Part shown: positions 1 to 7,890 of the stretch, one piece after another
How the letters are laid out: the number at the start of each line of letters is the position of its first letter
How positions within the stretch are numbered: the stretch's first letter is position 1
Assembly (NCBI GenBank): GCA_934754415.1
Contig: CAKVIS010000015.1
Span: 1-36,453, forward strand
Source: an uncultured Bulleidia sp.
Lineage (GTDB): Bacteria > Bacillota_I > Bacilli_A > Erysipelotrichales > Erysipelotrichaceae
Length of the DNA: 36,453 nt
Direction: 5' to 3'
Notes under the pieces: generated by a model
The model's database searches: none
What the model was told of the DNA's origin: nothing
The model's input: only the letters and a program-made list of their open reading frames with translations
Translations under genes and position numbers: made by a program

Positions 1-50
1 CTCTTCGCTGAGTGCTTGAGTATCTTACCTCACTTCTTCTTCTCTTGCAA

Positions 51-91
51 TACTTTTTTTATCTTTTTTATAAAAAAAGATAAAAAAAGTA
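51..91. repeat. AT-rich perfect inverted repeat beyond aspS
   Basis: Two 19-base arms (51-69 and 73-91) are exact reverse complements around a 3-base centre. One arm is pyrimidine-rich (T runs broken by one C), the other purine-rich. The repeat includes the U-tract of the aspS terminator, so read-through RNA could fold the U-tract onto the following A-tract. Seen directly; function is unknown. Positions 1-50 show no gene or clear signal. Confidence 0.75.
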
Positions 92-115
92 CTCTCTGAT
101 TATTCAGAGAATACT
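82..115 (-). terminator. Rho-independent terminator of hisS-aspS
   Basis: On the minus strand a 12-bp stem (arms 104-115 and 88-99, four-base loop) is followed by a run of seven T. One pair is a U-G wobble that works only in RNA from the minus strand (it is a C-A mismatch on plus), which fits a terminator for aspS, whose stop is 8 bases upstream. Confidence 0.85.
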
Positions 116-122
116 TTCCACC

Positions 123-1880
123 TTATTTTTCGTTATTTTTAATCTGAATTCCTAAAATATCCAATTGTGCCTGATCTACAACGTTTGGAGATTCGCTCAT
201 CAAGTCAAGAGAACTGTTGGTTGTTGGAAAAGCAACAACATCTCTGATGTTATCTGTACCTGCAATTAACATCGTTAATCTTTCAAGGCCAATTCCAACC
301 CCTCCGTGTGGTGGAGTACCGTATTTAAATGCATCTAAGAAGAACCCAAATTTCTTACGTGCTTCCTCCATAGTCATTCCTATTGCTTCAAACACTTTCT
401 CCTGCAAGTCCTGATCATGAATTCTAATTGATCCGGATAATAATTCATATCCATTCAAAACCAGATCATACGCTCTGGAATTTACCTCCGCAGGATTTGT
501 AAATAATTTATCTACATCTTCCTCATTTGGTGCTGTAAATGGATGGTGAGCAGCAACATACCTGTCTTCCTCTTCGCTGTACTCAAACATTGGGAAATCT
601 GTCACCCACAGGAATTTATATACATTACCCTCAGGAATCAAATTCAACTCATGAGCAAGTCTCACTCTCAAAGCACCTAAAGCGCTTCTGGAAACAGACG
701 GTTTATCCGCAATAACTAATACCAAATCATTATTCTTCAAGCCGAGAGAAGAAATCAATACCTGCTTTTCATCTTCAGAAAGTACTTTTGCAATAGAACC
801 TGACAATTCTGTTTCACTCATTTTCAAATATGCAAGAGCCTTAGCTTTAAATCCATGCTTCACAAAATCCTGTAACTGATCCAGAGCTTTTCTGCTGTAT
901 TTATCCCCTGCATTTTCAAACTTGATACAGTTAATTTCACCTTTTTCCTCTAATACAGATTTAAATACTTTAAATTCAGTATGTTCAAATAAATTAGAAA
1001 TATTTTGAATTTCATTTCCAAAGCGTAAATCAGGTTTATCACTTCCATATCTGCGCATACATTCATGCCATGTCATTCTCTGGAAGTGATCTTCCAGGTC
1101 AATATCTTTTGTCCCTTTGAAAATCTGTTTCATCAAATTTTCAACAGTTCCAAAAATAGTTTCTTCATCACCAAAAGACATTTCAATATCAATCTGAGTG
1201 AATTCAGGTTGGCGATCAGCACGTAAGTCCTCATCTCTGAAACAACGTGCAATCTGGAAATACTTTTCCATTCCCGAAATCATTAACAACTGTTTGAAAA
1301 TCTGTGGAGACTGAGGTAACGCCCAGAATTTACCATTATAAATACGGCTTGGAACAAGATAATCTCTTGCTCCTTCAGGAGTAGATCTTGCTAAAATAGG
1401 TGTTTCAATTTCTACAAAACCTTCTTTGTCTAATACATTTCTGGCAATCATGCAAATCTTATGTCTCAGCATCAAATTCTTTTGAAGAACCGGTCTTCTA
1501 AGGTCAAGATATCTGTATTTTAAACGTGTATCTTCATTGGTAGTAGAATCATCACTCAAATCAATTGGAGAGGTATCTGCCGAATTCACAATATTTACTT
1601 CTTCAGCAATAACTTCAATTTCACCTGTTGGAATATTAGGATTACTATCTTTACGAATTTCTACAGTTCCTGTAACCTGAAGAATGTATTCGTTTCTTAC
1701 ATCTTTGACCTGATCAGATATTTTTTCGCCAAATACCACCTGTACAAGACCACTTCTGTCTCTTAAGTCCATAAACACTAAAGAGCCAAAATTTCTTCTT
1801 TTGTTTACCCAACCGATTAATGTTACTTTTTTACCGGCATCTTCTTTTCTTAAAGTGCCATTTCCACATGTTCTTTTCAT
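123..1880 (-). CDS. aspS: Aspartate--tRNA ligase
   Basis: Class II aminoacyl-tRNA synthetase that charges tRNA-Asp in the cytoplasm; 585 residues, the usual length of the bacterial-type enzyme. The N-terminal OB-fold anticodon-binding domain covers about residues 1-105. The catalytic core shows motif 2 (RCFRDEDLRADRQPEFTQ, near residue 215) and motif 3 (GVGIGLERLTML, near residue 530), and the segment between them has the length of the bacterial GAD insert. Its ATG overlaps the hisS stop by 4 bp (ATGA), so the two are translationally coupled and share the T-box leader upstream of hisS. Whether it is strictly Asp-specific or also charges tRNA-Asn cannot be decided by eye. Function is very secure. 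Confidence 0.97.
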   Translation of the reverse strand: MKRTCGNGTLRKEDAGKKVTLIGWVNKRRNFGSLVFMDLRDRSGLVQVVFGEKISDQVKDVRNEYILQVTGTVEIRKDSNPNIPTGEIEVIAEEVNIVNSADTSPIDLSDDSTTNEDTRLKYRYLDLRRPVLQKNLMLRHKICMIARNVLDKEGFVEIETPILARSTPEGARDYLVPSRIYNGKFWALPQSPQIFKQLLMISGMEKYFQIARCFRDEDLRADRQPEFTQIDIEMSFGDEETIFGTVENLMKQIFKGTKDIDLEDHFQRMTWHECMRRYGSDKPDLRFGNEIQNISNLFEHTEFKVFKSVLEEKGEINCIKFENAGDKYSRKALDQLQDFVKHGFKAKALAYLKMSETELSGSIAKVLSEDEKQVLISSLGLKNNDLVLVIADKPSVSRSALGALRVRLAHELNLIPEGNVYKFLWVTDFPMFEYSEEEDRYVAAHHPFTAPNEEDVDKLFTNPAEVNSRAYDLVLNGYELLSGSIRIHDQDLQEKVFEAIGMTMEEARKKFGFFLDAFKYGTPPHGGVGIGLERLTMLIAGTDNIRDVVAFPTTNSSLDLMSESPNVVDQAQLDILGIQIKNNEK

Positions 1881-3148
1881 CTTTCTCTACCTTCCCATTC
1901 CTTTAATGTTGTTACAAGGTCATCTACTGAAACTGTCAGCTGTTCTTTATCACCACTGCGTTTAACATTTACAGTATTTTTGCTGATTTCATCTTCTCCA
2001 AGAATCACAACATACTTTGCTTTGTTTCTGTCAACTGATTTAAACTGAGCTTTTAAACTTCTCTTTACTAAATTGCCTTCTGTTGTAAAACCTGCTTTTC
2101 GAAGCATTTGTTCTACCACCAAAACATTTTTACTGACATCACCAAGACCGATGACATAAACATCTAATGCATTATTCTCGCTGAAGACATGCCCCTCTTC
2201 ACTAGCCAAAGCAATCAAACGTTCCATGCCAATAGCAAAACCTATACCGCTCATTTCCGGTCCGCCATAATATTCAACAAAGTGATCATAACGTCCTCCT
2301 GCAAAGACAGTTGCCTGTGCTCCGGAATCTGGTCTTGTGGAAACAACTTCAAAAACAGTATGTGTATAATAATCCAGACCTCTTACAAGTCTTTCATCAA
2401 TTTCATAAGGAATGCCTAAAGCATCCAGGGAATCTAATACTTTTTGAAAATATTCTTTGCTTTCCTCATTCAGATAGTCTGAAAGTTTAGGAGCATTCTG
2501 CATGAATTCTTTATCATGATCCACTTTACAGTCCAAAACACGTAGTGGATTCTGCTGTAAACGTCTATGACAGTCTGAACATAATTCGTCAAGATATGGA
2601 GTGAAATAAGATTTTAATGCATCTCTGTAAGCAGCTCTGCTTTCATCATCACCTAATGTATTAATTAAAACCTTTACATTGGAAATATCCAGAGATTTTA
2701 CTATATCGTATCCTAATGAGATAGTTTCAGCATCAAGTTCTGGTGATTTTAGCCCGATATTTTCAACACCAAACTGATGAAATTGTCTCTGACGGCCCTT
2801 CTGAGGTCTTTCATGACGGAACATAGGTCCCATGTAATATAAACGTGCAGGCATTTCCATAGAGCCATATAATTTGTGCTGATCAAAAGCTCGAATAACC
2901 CCAGCTGTACCTTCCGGTCTTAATGTATAAGATTCACTTCCTGTAGTGAAAGTGTACATTTCTTTATTTACCATATCAGAACTGTCATTTTCTCTGGAAA
3001 AAACCCTTGTACTTTCAAAATATGGTGTTCTTATTTCTTGATATCTGTATAAACGTGTTTTTTCTTTGATTAGTTTTTCAACTTCGTGCCACTTACATAT
3101 TTCATCAGGTAAAATATCATAAGTTCCTCTTGGTGTCTGATAATTCAT
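1877..3148 (-). CDS. hisS: Histidine--tRNA ligase
   Basis: Class II synthetase charging tRNA-His; 423 residues, normal size. Visible signatures are motif 2 (GPMFRHERPQKGRQRQFHQFG begins near residue 106; only its core is quoted), the histidine-binding HisA loop RGLDYYTHTVFE (near residue 260) and motif 3 (GFAIGMERL). The C-terminal ~95 residues form the anticodon-binding domain. The ATG has a strong ribosome binding site (AAGGAGG, 8 bases upstream). It is the first gene of a two-gene operon with aspS, the arrangement known from Bacillus, and lies behind a T-box leader that should couple expression to uncharged tRNA. Confidence 0.97.
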   Translation of the reverse strand: MNYQTPRGTYDILPDEICKWHEVEKLIKEKTRLYRYQEIRTPYFESTRVFSRENDSSDMVNKEMYTFTTGSESYTLRPEGTAGVIRAFDQHKLYGSMEMPARLYYMGPMFRHERPQKGRQRQFHQFGVENIGLKSPELDAETISLGYDIVKSLDISNVKVLINTLGDDESRAAYRDALKSYFTPYLDELCSDCHRRLQQNPLRVLDCKVDHDKEFMQNAPKLSDYLNEESKEYFQKVLDSLDALGIPYEIDERLVRGLDYYTHTVFEVVSTRPDSGAQATVFAGGRYDHFVEYYGGPEMSGIGFAIGMERLIALASEEGHVFSENNALDVYVIGLGDVSKNVLVVEQMLRKAGFTTEGNLVKRSLKAQFKSVDRNKAKYVVILGEDEISKNTVNVKRSGDKEQLTVSVDDLVTTLKEWEGRER

Positions 3149-3151
3149 GTA

Positions 3152-3398
3152 ATTTTCCTCCTTACAAAATAAAAAGCATCCTTATCCAAGGACGCTTTTG
3201 CGCGGTACCACCTTAGTTTGCATCCTCGGATGCACTCTCTGCTTCTTTAACGCGGAATCTCGGGTATTCCTACTGCAACTTCAAAATACCATCTCCAGAG
3301 TGTCTGTTCTTATCATTATCTACCAATGCTTTCACCATACCATTGTCGCTAACTAGATGCCGAAAAGAATCTCTCCTTCTTTGATTTTTACAACTATG
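3152..3398 (-). promoter_or_regulatory. T-box leader (Asp/His type) of hisS-aspS
   Basis: The minus-strand leader holds the T-box core AAGGTGGTACCGCG (3201-3214) followed by a 10-bp terminator stem (3188-3197 with 3174-3183) and a T-rich tail. Upstream is a Stem I-like region with an AG-bulge-like element, a GGUG apical loop and, on its 3' side, the string GAACAGACACTC. This holds a GAC triplet (Asp, 3302-3304) sharing one base with a CAC triplet (His, 3300-3302). GAC is followed by A, as is usual after specifiers. The UGGU of the T-box would face discriminator A, or G by wobble (tRNA-Asp carries G, tRNA-His carries C), which also favours Asp. High uncharged tRNA should switch the terminator to the antiterminator. 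The class is clear; the specifier is inferred. Confidence 0.92.
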
Positions 3399-3427
3399 AT
3401 TATACCTTGTTTTAGTCTTTCAAACAA
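3399..3427 (-). promoter_or_regulatory. Promoter of hisS-aspS
   Basis: A perfect -10 TATAAT (3399-3404) lies 17 bases from a -35-like TTGTTT (3422-3427). It begins 3 bases after the rel stop codon and feeds the T-box leader directly. Confidence 0.75.
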
Positions 3428-3429
3428 CC

Positions 3430-5640
3430 TCAATGTATTGCTCTTTCCACGAGCACCACGGATTCAATTTTACGGATGTTGGCCATAACCATTAAAAGAT
3501 GATCTAAATTTTTAACTCGAATAGAAAGTGTAATCCTTGTTGTCAACAACTCACGGTTTAATGTAGCATTGACAGACTCAACCATTGCTTTGCATTGTGA
3601 CAGGCAGGTCATGATATCATTCAACAGAAAGTTTCTGTCATTTGCCATGACTACCAGATCAGTACTGTATGTACGTTCCTGATCTGAGCCATCGTCCCAT
3701 TGTACATCTATCACTCTGTTTTCAGACTGAATATTTGGACAATCTGCTCTATGTACTTTCACACCTTCGCCTTTGGTAATAAATCCTTTAATAAGGTCTC
3801 CATACACTGGTGTACAACAAGGTGCTAAAGACATTTTCATTGACTCAATACCCGGAATGATAACACCGGTTTTTGAAGCAACTCTTCTTTTTGGAGCAGA
3901 ATCCTTATTGATTACACGTAATGTATCATCAATGGACATTGGTCTTTTCTGGTTCGTTAACTTTTGACAGACGTCCGTCGGATTTATCGATTTCACAGCA
4001 ATGCCATACATAAGGTCAACATAATTTGAAACGTTAAAATTCTTTAATATAGCTTCAAACTTCTTTCGATCCATGAATTCCTTAACATCAAAACCACGTT
4101 TCCGCAGTTCTTCAGACATAATTTTTTCACCGTCTGCGACTCTGTCCTGTTTCTGCTCATTTTCTTTTTTGGCTAAATAATTACGAATTTTATTTTTAGC
4201 CTGATTAGTTTTTACAAATTTGAGCCAGTCTTCACTTGGACCCGTTCCTTTTAAAGTTCTGATCTGTACAACATCACCGGTATGAAGCTCCGTATTTAAA
4301 GGGACCATAACATCATTCACTATAGCACCTACAGTAGTATGTCCTACATCTGTATGTATACGATATGCAAAATCCACAGGTGTGGAGCCATTAGGAAGAT
4401 CAATAACTCTTCCTTTTGGAGTCATGACATATACATTAGCTTCAAATACATCACGCTGTAATGTGGCCATATATTCAGACGCATTACTATCCTTGGAAGC
4501 TTCTTCTGAATAGACTGCAAAGTTTTTAAACCAGGATAATTTGTCTTCAATTTCTTTCTGTTCCTTCTTTGCATCATATTTGGAGCCTTCTTTATATCTC
4601 CAATGTGCTGCAATACCACGTTCTGCAATCTGATCCATTTCTTCAGTACGTATCTGGACTTCAAATATTTTACCGTTATCTCCGATAATTGTAGTATGTA
4701 AAGACTGATACATATTTGTTTTAGGTACCGCAATATAATCTTTTAGTCGACCTGGAATAGGACGATATTTAGCATGAATATAGCCTAATATTTCATAGCA
4801 GTTTAATTCAGATAAAGTGATAATACGTATTGCCAGAAGATCCAATATTTCATCAAATCTTTTATGCTTTTTGGTCATTTTATTGTAGATAGAATACAAA
4901 TGCTTTGAACGACCGAAAATACGGAACTGAATATGATTTTTCTGAAGCATCTCTGTAATTTCCTGAATCATGTGATTCACGGCTTCATCTCTTTCGGCTT
5001 TTTTTGATTCTACAAGCTTGGCAATATGGTAGTATTCTTCTCTGTTTAAATAATAAAAACACAAATCTTCAAGCTCATTTTTAATAGAACTGATACCTAA
5101 ACGATGAGCAATGGGGGCATACACATCCAAAGTTTCTGCTGCGATACGTTTTTGAGAGGCCTCAGGCTGATATTCTAATGTGCGCATATTATGCAATCTG
5201 TCAGCAAGCTTGACCAGAATAACACGTATATCTTTTGCCATGGCAATAAAGATCTTTCGATGATTGCTTGCCTGATACTCAGGATCGTCTTTACCTTTGA
5301 ATTTCAGGGAGCCAATCTTGGTGACAGCTTCTACCATTTCTGCTATTTCTTCACCAAATTCTTCAGCCAGTTCCTGTTTGGAAATACCTGTATCTTCGAT
5401 TGTATCATGCAAAAAACCGGCCGCTATCGTATTAGGACCAACTTGTAATGTAGCTAAAATATACGCAACATTAATACAATGAACAAAATATGGTTCTCCG
5501 GACTTTCTGAATTGTCCTGCATGATGTTCACTGGCATAATTTGCAGCATGTTGAATGATCTGTAAGCTATCAGGGTTCGAAATATACTTTTTTGCCTCCT
5601 TCAGGACATCTTCCACCCCGATGTGTAAATGTACAGCCAT
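3430..5640 (-). CDS. rel: Bifunctional (p)ppGpp synthetase/hydrolase Rel
   Basis: Long RelA/SpoT homologue of 736 residues that makes and degrades (p)ppGpp in the stringent response on starved ribosomes. The N-terminal HD hydrolase domain is intact (FLHDTIEDT near residue 75), followed by the synthetase domain with GRLKDYIAVPKTNMYQSLHT (RxKD form, as in bifunctional Gram-positive Rel, not the ExDD form of RelA). TGS domain (about 395-455), a conserved Cys-rich zinc-finger region with APCCTPVYGD and HRADCPN, and a C-terminal ACT domain complete the normal order. The start is supported by GGGGAGGTG just upstream of the ATG. It follows apt with an intervening terminator and precedes hisS, the same order as in Bacillus subtilis. 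Confidence 0.96.
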   Translation of the reverse strand: MAVHLHIGVEDVLKEAKKYISNPDSLQIIQHAANYASEHHAGQFRKSGEPYFVHCINVAYILATLQVGPNTIAAGFLHDTIEDTGISKQELAEEFGEEIAEMVEAVTKIGSLKFKGKDDPEYQASNHRKIFIAMAKDIRVILVKLADRLHNMRTLEYQPEASQKRIAAETLDVYAPIAHRLGISSIKNELEDLCFYYLNREEYYHIAKLVESKKAERDEAVNHMIQEITEMLQKNHIQFRIFGRSKHLYSIYNKMTKKHKRFDEILDLLAIRIITLSELNCYEILGYIHAKYRPIPGRLKDYIAVPKTNMYQSLHTTIIGDNGKIFEVQIRTEEMDQIAERGIAAHWRYKEGSKYDAKKEQKEIEDKLSWFKNFAVYSEEASKDSNASEYMATLQRDVFEANVYVMTPKGRVIDLPNGSTPVDFAYRIHTDVGHTTVGAIVNDVMVPLNTELHTGDVVQIRTLKGTGPSEDWLKFVKTNQAKNKIRNYLAKKENEQKQDRVADGEKIMSEELRKRGFDVKEFMDRKKFEAILKNFNVSNYVDLMYGIAVKSINPTDVCQKLTNQKRPMSIDDTLRVINKDSAPKRRVASKTGVIIPGIESMKMSLAPCCTPVYGDLIKGFITKGEGVKVHRADCPNIQSENRVIDVQWDDGSDQERTYSTDLVVMANDRNFLLNDIMTCLSQCKAMVESVNATLNRELLTTRITLSIRVKNLDHLLMVMANIRKIESVVLVERAIH

Positions 5641-5663
5641 AGTTTACACCTCCCCTTTTTGGC

Positions 5664-5690
5664 AAAAAATCGAAGAGTTTATCTTCGATT
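5664..5690 (-). terminator. Terminator between apt and rel
   Basis: A perfect 9-bp stem (arms 5682-5690 and 5668-5676, five-base loop) followed by six T on the minus strand. It sits 8 bases after the apt stop and ends 24 bases before the rel ATG. No promoter is visible in the remaining space, so rel may depend on read-through of this terminator or on a promoter inside apt. Confidence 0.85.
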
Positions 5691-5697
5691 CCTGTAA

Positions 5698-6225
5698 TTA
5701 TTTATCACTTAATTCCATTAGTCTGAAGATATCATAACCTTCAAGAACTTTTCTTCCAGGAAGACCTGTCAGTTCAATGATGAAAGCAAATCCTGCAACA
5801 ACACCCCCTAATTGTTCAATCATTTTTGCTGTTGCCTTTGCTGTACCTCCTGTAGCAAGTAAATCATCAATGACGACTACTCTTTGCCCAGGTTTAATTG
5901 CATCTTTGTTCATGAATAATTCATTAGAACCATATTCAAGATCATACTCGCAACTGATAGTTTCTCTTGGAAGCTTTCCAGGCTTTCTTACAGGGACAAT
6001 ACCTTTATGAATCTTGTAAGCTACTGGAGCTCCTACCAGGAAACCTCTGCTTTCAGGACCGACAATGACATCTGCATGTACACTTTCGGCATATGCTGCA
6101 ATTCGGTCAGTTGCCTCCTGAAATGCTTCAGGGTCCTGTAACAGTGGTGTAACATCTCTGAATAAGATACCTTCTGTAGGGAAATCCCTGATACTTGCAA
6201 TATACTTTTCTAAATCTAATGCCAT
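5698..6225 (-). CDS. apt: Adenine phosphoribosyltransferase
   Basis: Purine salvage enzyme converting adenine and PRPP to AMP; 175 residues, normal length. The type I PRTase PRPP-binding motif VVVIDDLLATGGTAKA is near residue 125, and the N-terminus DIRDFP-like segment (ASIRDFPTEGILFRD) is typical of Apt. The apt-rel neighbourhood is a common Firmicute arrangement. A possible -10 element lies upstream, and a strong terminator downstream. Confidence 0.95.
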   Translation of the reverse strand: MALDLEKYIASIRDFPTEGILFRDVTPLLQDPEAFQEATDRIAAYAESVHADVIVGPESRGFLVGAPVAYKIHKGIVPVRKPGKLPRETISCEYDLEYGSNELFMNKDAIKPGQRVVVIDDLLATGGTAKATAKMIEQLGGVVAGFAFIIELTGLPGRKVLEGYDIFRLMELSDK

Positions 6226-6261
6226 ATTGATACTAAACTCCTTTTGTTAAAATACGAATGT

Positions 6262-6267
6262 ATTATA
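6262..6267 (-). promoter_or_regulatory. Possible -10 element for apt
   Basis: A TATAAT on the minus strand, 37 bases before the apt ATG. No convincing -35 element is seen 16-18 bases upstream, where the recJ-end hairpin lies, so this is weakly supported. Confidence 0.35.
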
Positions 6268-6273
6268 CAACAT

Positions 6274-6299
6274 AACCAATAGTCTTTGTACTATTGGTT
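6274..6299 (-). terminator. Hairpin after recJ
   Basis: A 10-bp perfect stem (6274-6283 with 6290-6299, six-base loop) immediately after the recJ stop. On the minus strand it is followed by ATGTTG rather than a T-tract, so it would be a poor intrinsic terminator; it could be a processing or mRNA-stability element. The T-run lies on its plus-strand side, inside the recJ end. Confidence 0.4.
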
Positions 6300-6300
6300 T

Positions 6301-7890
6301 TTATTGCATTTCTTCTATTTGTATCTGAGGATTAATCATATTTCTGTAACGGTTGATACTAATTTTACCAGTAACTGATACAGGATTTTCCAGACATGGT
6401 ACTTTTTCACTTGCAAACACCAGACCATCAAATCCTCCGCAAGAAGAATTAAAGTGATATTTGGTCACTTTAGACCATTTCTGAATAGAGGAAGATGGCA
6501 GATTTTTTACACAAAAACGAATATTTTCAAGTTCTTTTGGAAGAGGATACAAAGACTCCAGTTCCATGCAGTTCTCCAAAGTCAGGTCCGTAGCATCAAT
6601 AACCACTGCTTTTTCTTCAGGTATTTCACATGTAAATTCCATGGACACCATTTTTCTCTCCACTTCCTGTACAAAAGAGGCATAGGAGTCTTTGGCAATA
6701 GTGATACCTGCAGCCATCGCGTGTCCTCCAAACCTGATAATGTTCTGAATATCTGAAAAAAAATCGTAAATATTTAACCCTTCCACAGATCTGGCACTTC
6801 CCACCAGTTCTTCACCATTGGATGAAAAAATCAGTGAAGGTTTATGATATTCATGAGTCAGTCTGCCAGCAACAATTCCTGACAATCCTTGCTTAAAGCT
6901 TTCATCATACAGAACAATAAAAGAAGTATCTTCAATCAAAGACTCCGCTTTTAAAGTCATTGATCTGGAAAGAGCTTTTCTGCTGTTATTCACTGCATTA
7001 ATCTGTTGCACATATTTTGCAATTCCATAAGGTCTCGTTTCCAGAAGAAAAGGTACTAACATGTTTACGTTGGAAGTATCCTCCATACGCGCAATAGCAT
7101 TTAACTTAGGGACTATCTGAAAAGCAACACTTGTAACATTAATTGTATTTCTGTTATCGAAAAGACTTACCAGACTGGAAGGAATACCCTGTTTCAATGT
7201 TTGCAGACAACTATATACAATAGCACGTGTTTCTTTCCATAATGGCATCACATCTCCGATTGCTGCCACACCTGCAAGTGCGGTTAATGCAGCATCATCT
7301 CCAATCAGATGCCTGCTTATTTGCAAAGCTACACCTGCACCAGATAAAGTAGAATATCTGTCTTCCATGTAATCTGGATGAACCACGATATCTGCAGGAA
7401 CAGTCTCTTCAATGACATGATGATCTGTCACAATGATATCCATTCCCAGTTCATGTGCCAGTATAATCTGTTTCTGACATTTCACACCATTATCTACAGT
7501 AATCAGCAAAGAATAACCTTTTTCATGTGCCAGACTGACTGTAGAGCTTTGTAAACCATACCCTTCTTTTAATCTGTCAGGTATGTAATATCCGTTTTGT
7601 ATACCCAGTTTATCAAGAGTATATTTCATAATAGCTGTAGAACAAATACCATCCGCATCGTAATCACCACCAACAAAAACTTTCTCCTGGTTTACTTTTG
7701 CTTTCAGAATTCTGTTAACACAATCAACAACACATTGTGCCTGAGAAGTTGTTAATTGTGGAACACTGGACAATTCTTTAATCTTATCTTCATCTATACC
7801 ACTGGCTTCGATAAGTTTGGAACACAAAGTTGAAAAATGATATCTTTTTTCAATTTCTTCTCCTGTAACATGTATTTCTTTAAACTTCAT
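6301..7890 (-). CDS. recJ: Single-stranded-DNA-specific exonuclease RecJ
   Basis: DHH-family 5'-3' ssDNA exonuclease used in recombination and mismatch or base repair. The DHH domain shows GGDYDADGICSTAIM (near residue 74), ITVDNG, and IIVTDHHV; the DHHA1 domain shows GRLTHEYHKPS and FGGHAMAAG (near 390); an OB-like region follows. At 529 residues it is close to the minimal bacterial RecJ and lacks the long C-terminal extension of the Bacillus subtilis protein. The ATG overlaps the murD stop (TAATG), so it is coupled to murD. It keeps the Bacillus-like order before apt and rel. Confidence 0.94.
   Translation of the reverse strand: MKFKEIHVTGEEIEKRYHFSTLCSKLIEASGIDEDKIKELSSVPQLTTSQAQCVVDCVNRILKAKVNQEKVFVGGDYDADGICSTAIMKYTLDKLGIQNGYYIPDRLKEGYGLQSSTVSLAHEKGYSLLITVDNGVKCQKQIILAHELGMDIIVTDHHVIEETVPADIVVHPDYMEDRYSTLSGAGVALQISRHLIGDDAALTALAGVAAIGDVMPLWKETRAIVYSCLQTLKQGIPSSLVSLFDNRNTINVTSVAFQIVPKLNAIARMEDTSNVNMLVPFLLETRPYGIAKYVQQINAVNNSRKALSRSMTLKAESLIEDTSFIVLYDESFKQGLSGIVAGRLTHEYHKPSLIFSSNGEELVGSARSVEGLNIYDFFSDIQNIIRFGGHAMAAGITIAKDSYASFVQEVERKMVSMEFTCEIPEEKAVVIDATDLTLENCMELESLYPLPKELENIRFCVKNLPSSSIQKWSKVTKYHFNSSCGGFDGLVFASEKVPCLENPVSVTGKISINRYRNMINPQIQIEEMQ

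Noticed and set aside
1..50. Possible start of a further gene beyond aspS
   Set aside because: No start codon with a ribosome binding site and no readable motif in 50 bases.
6274..6299. Strong terminator for recJ
   Set aside because: The T-run is on the wrong side for the minus strand, so it was kept only as a low-confidence hairpin.
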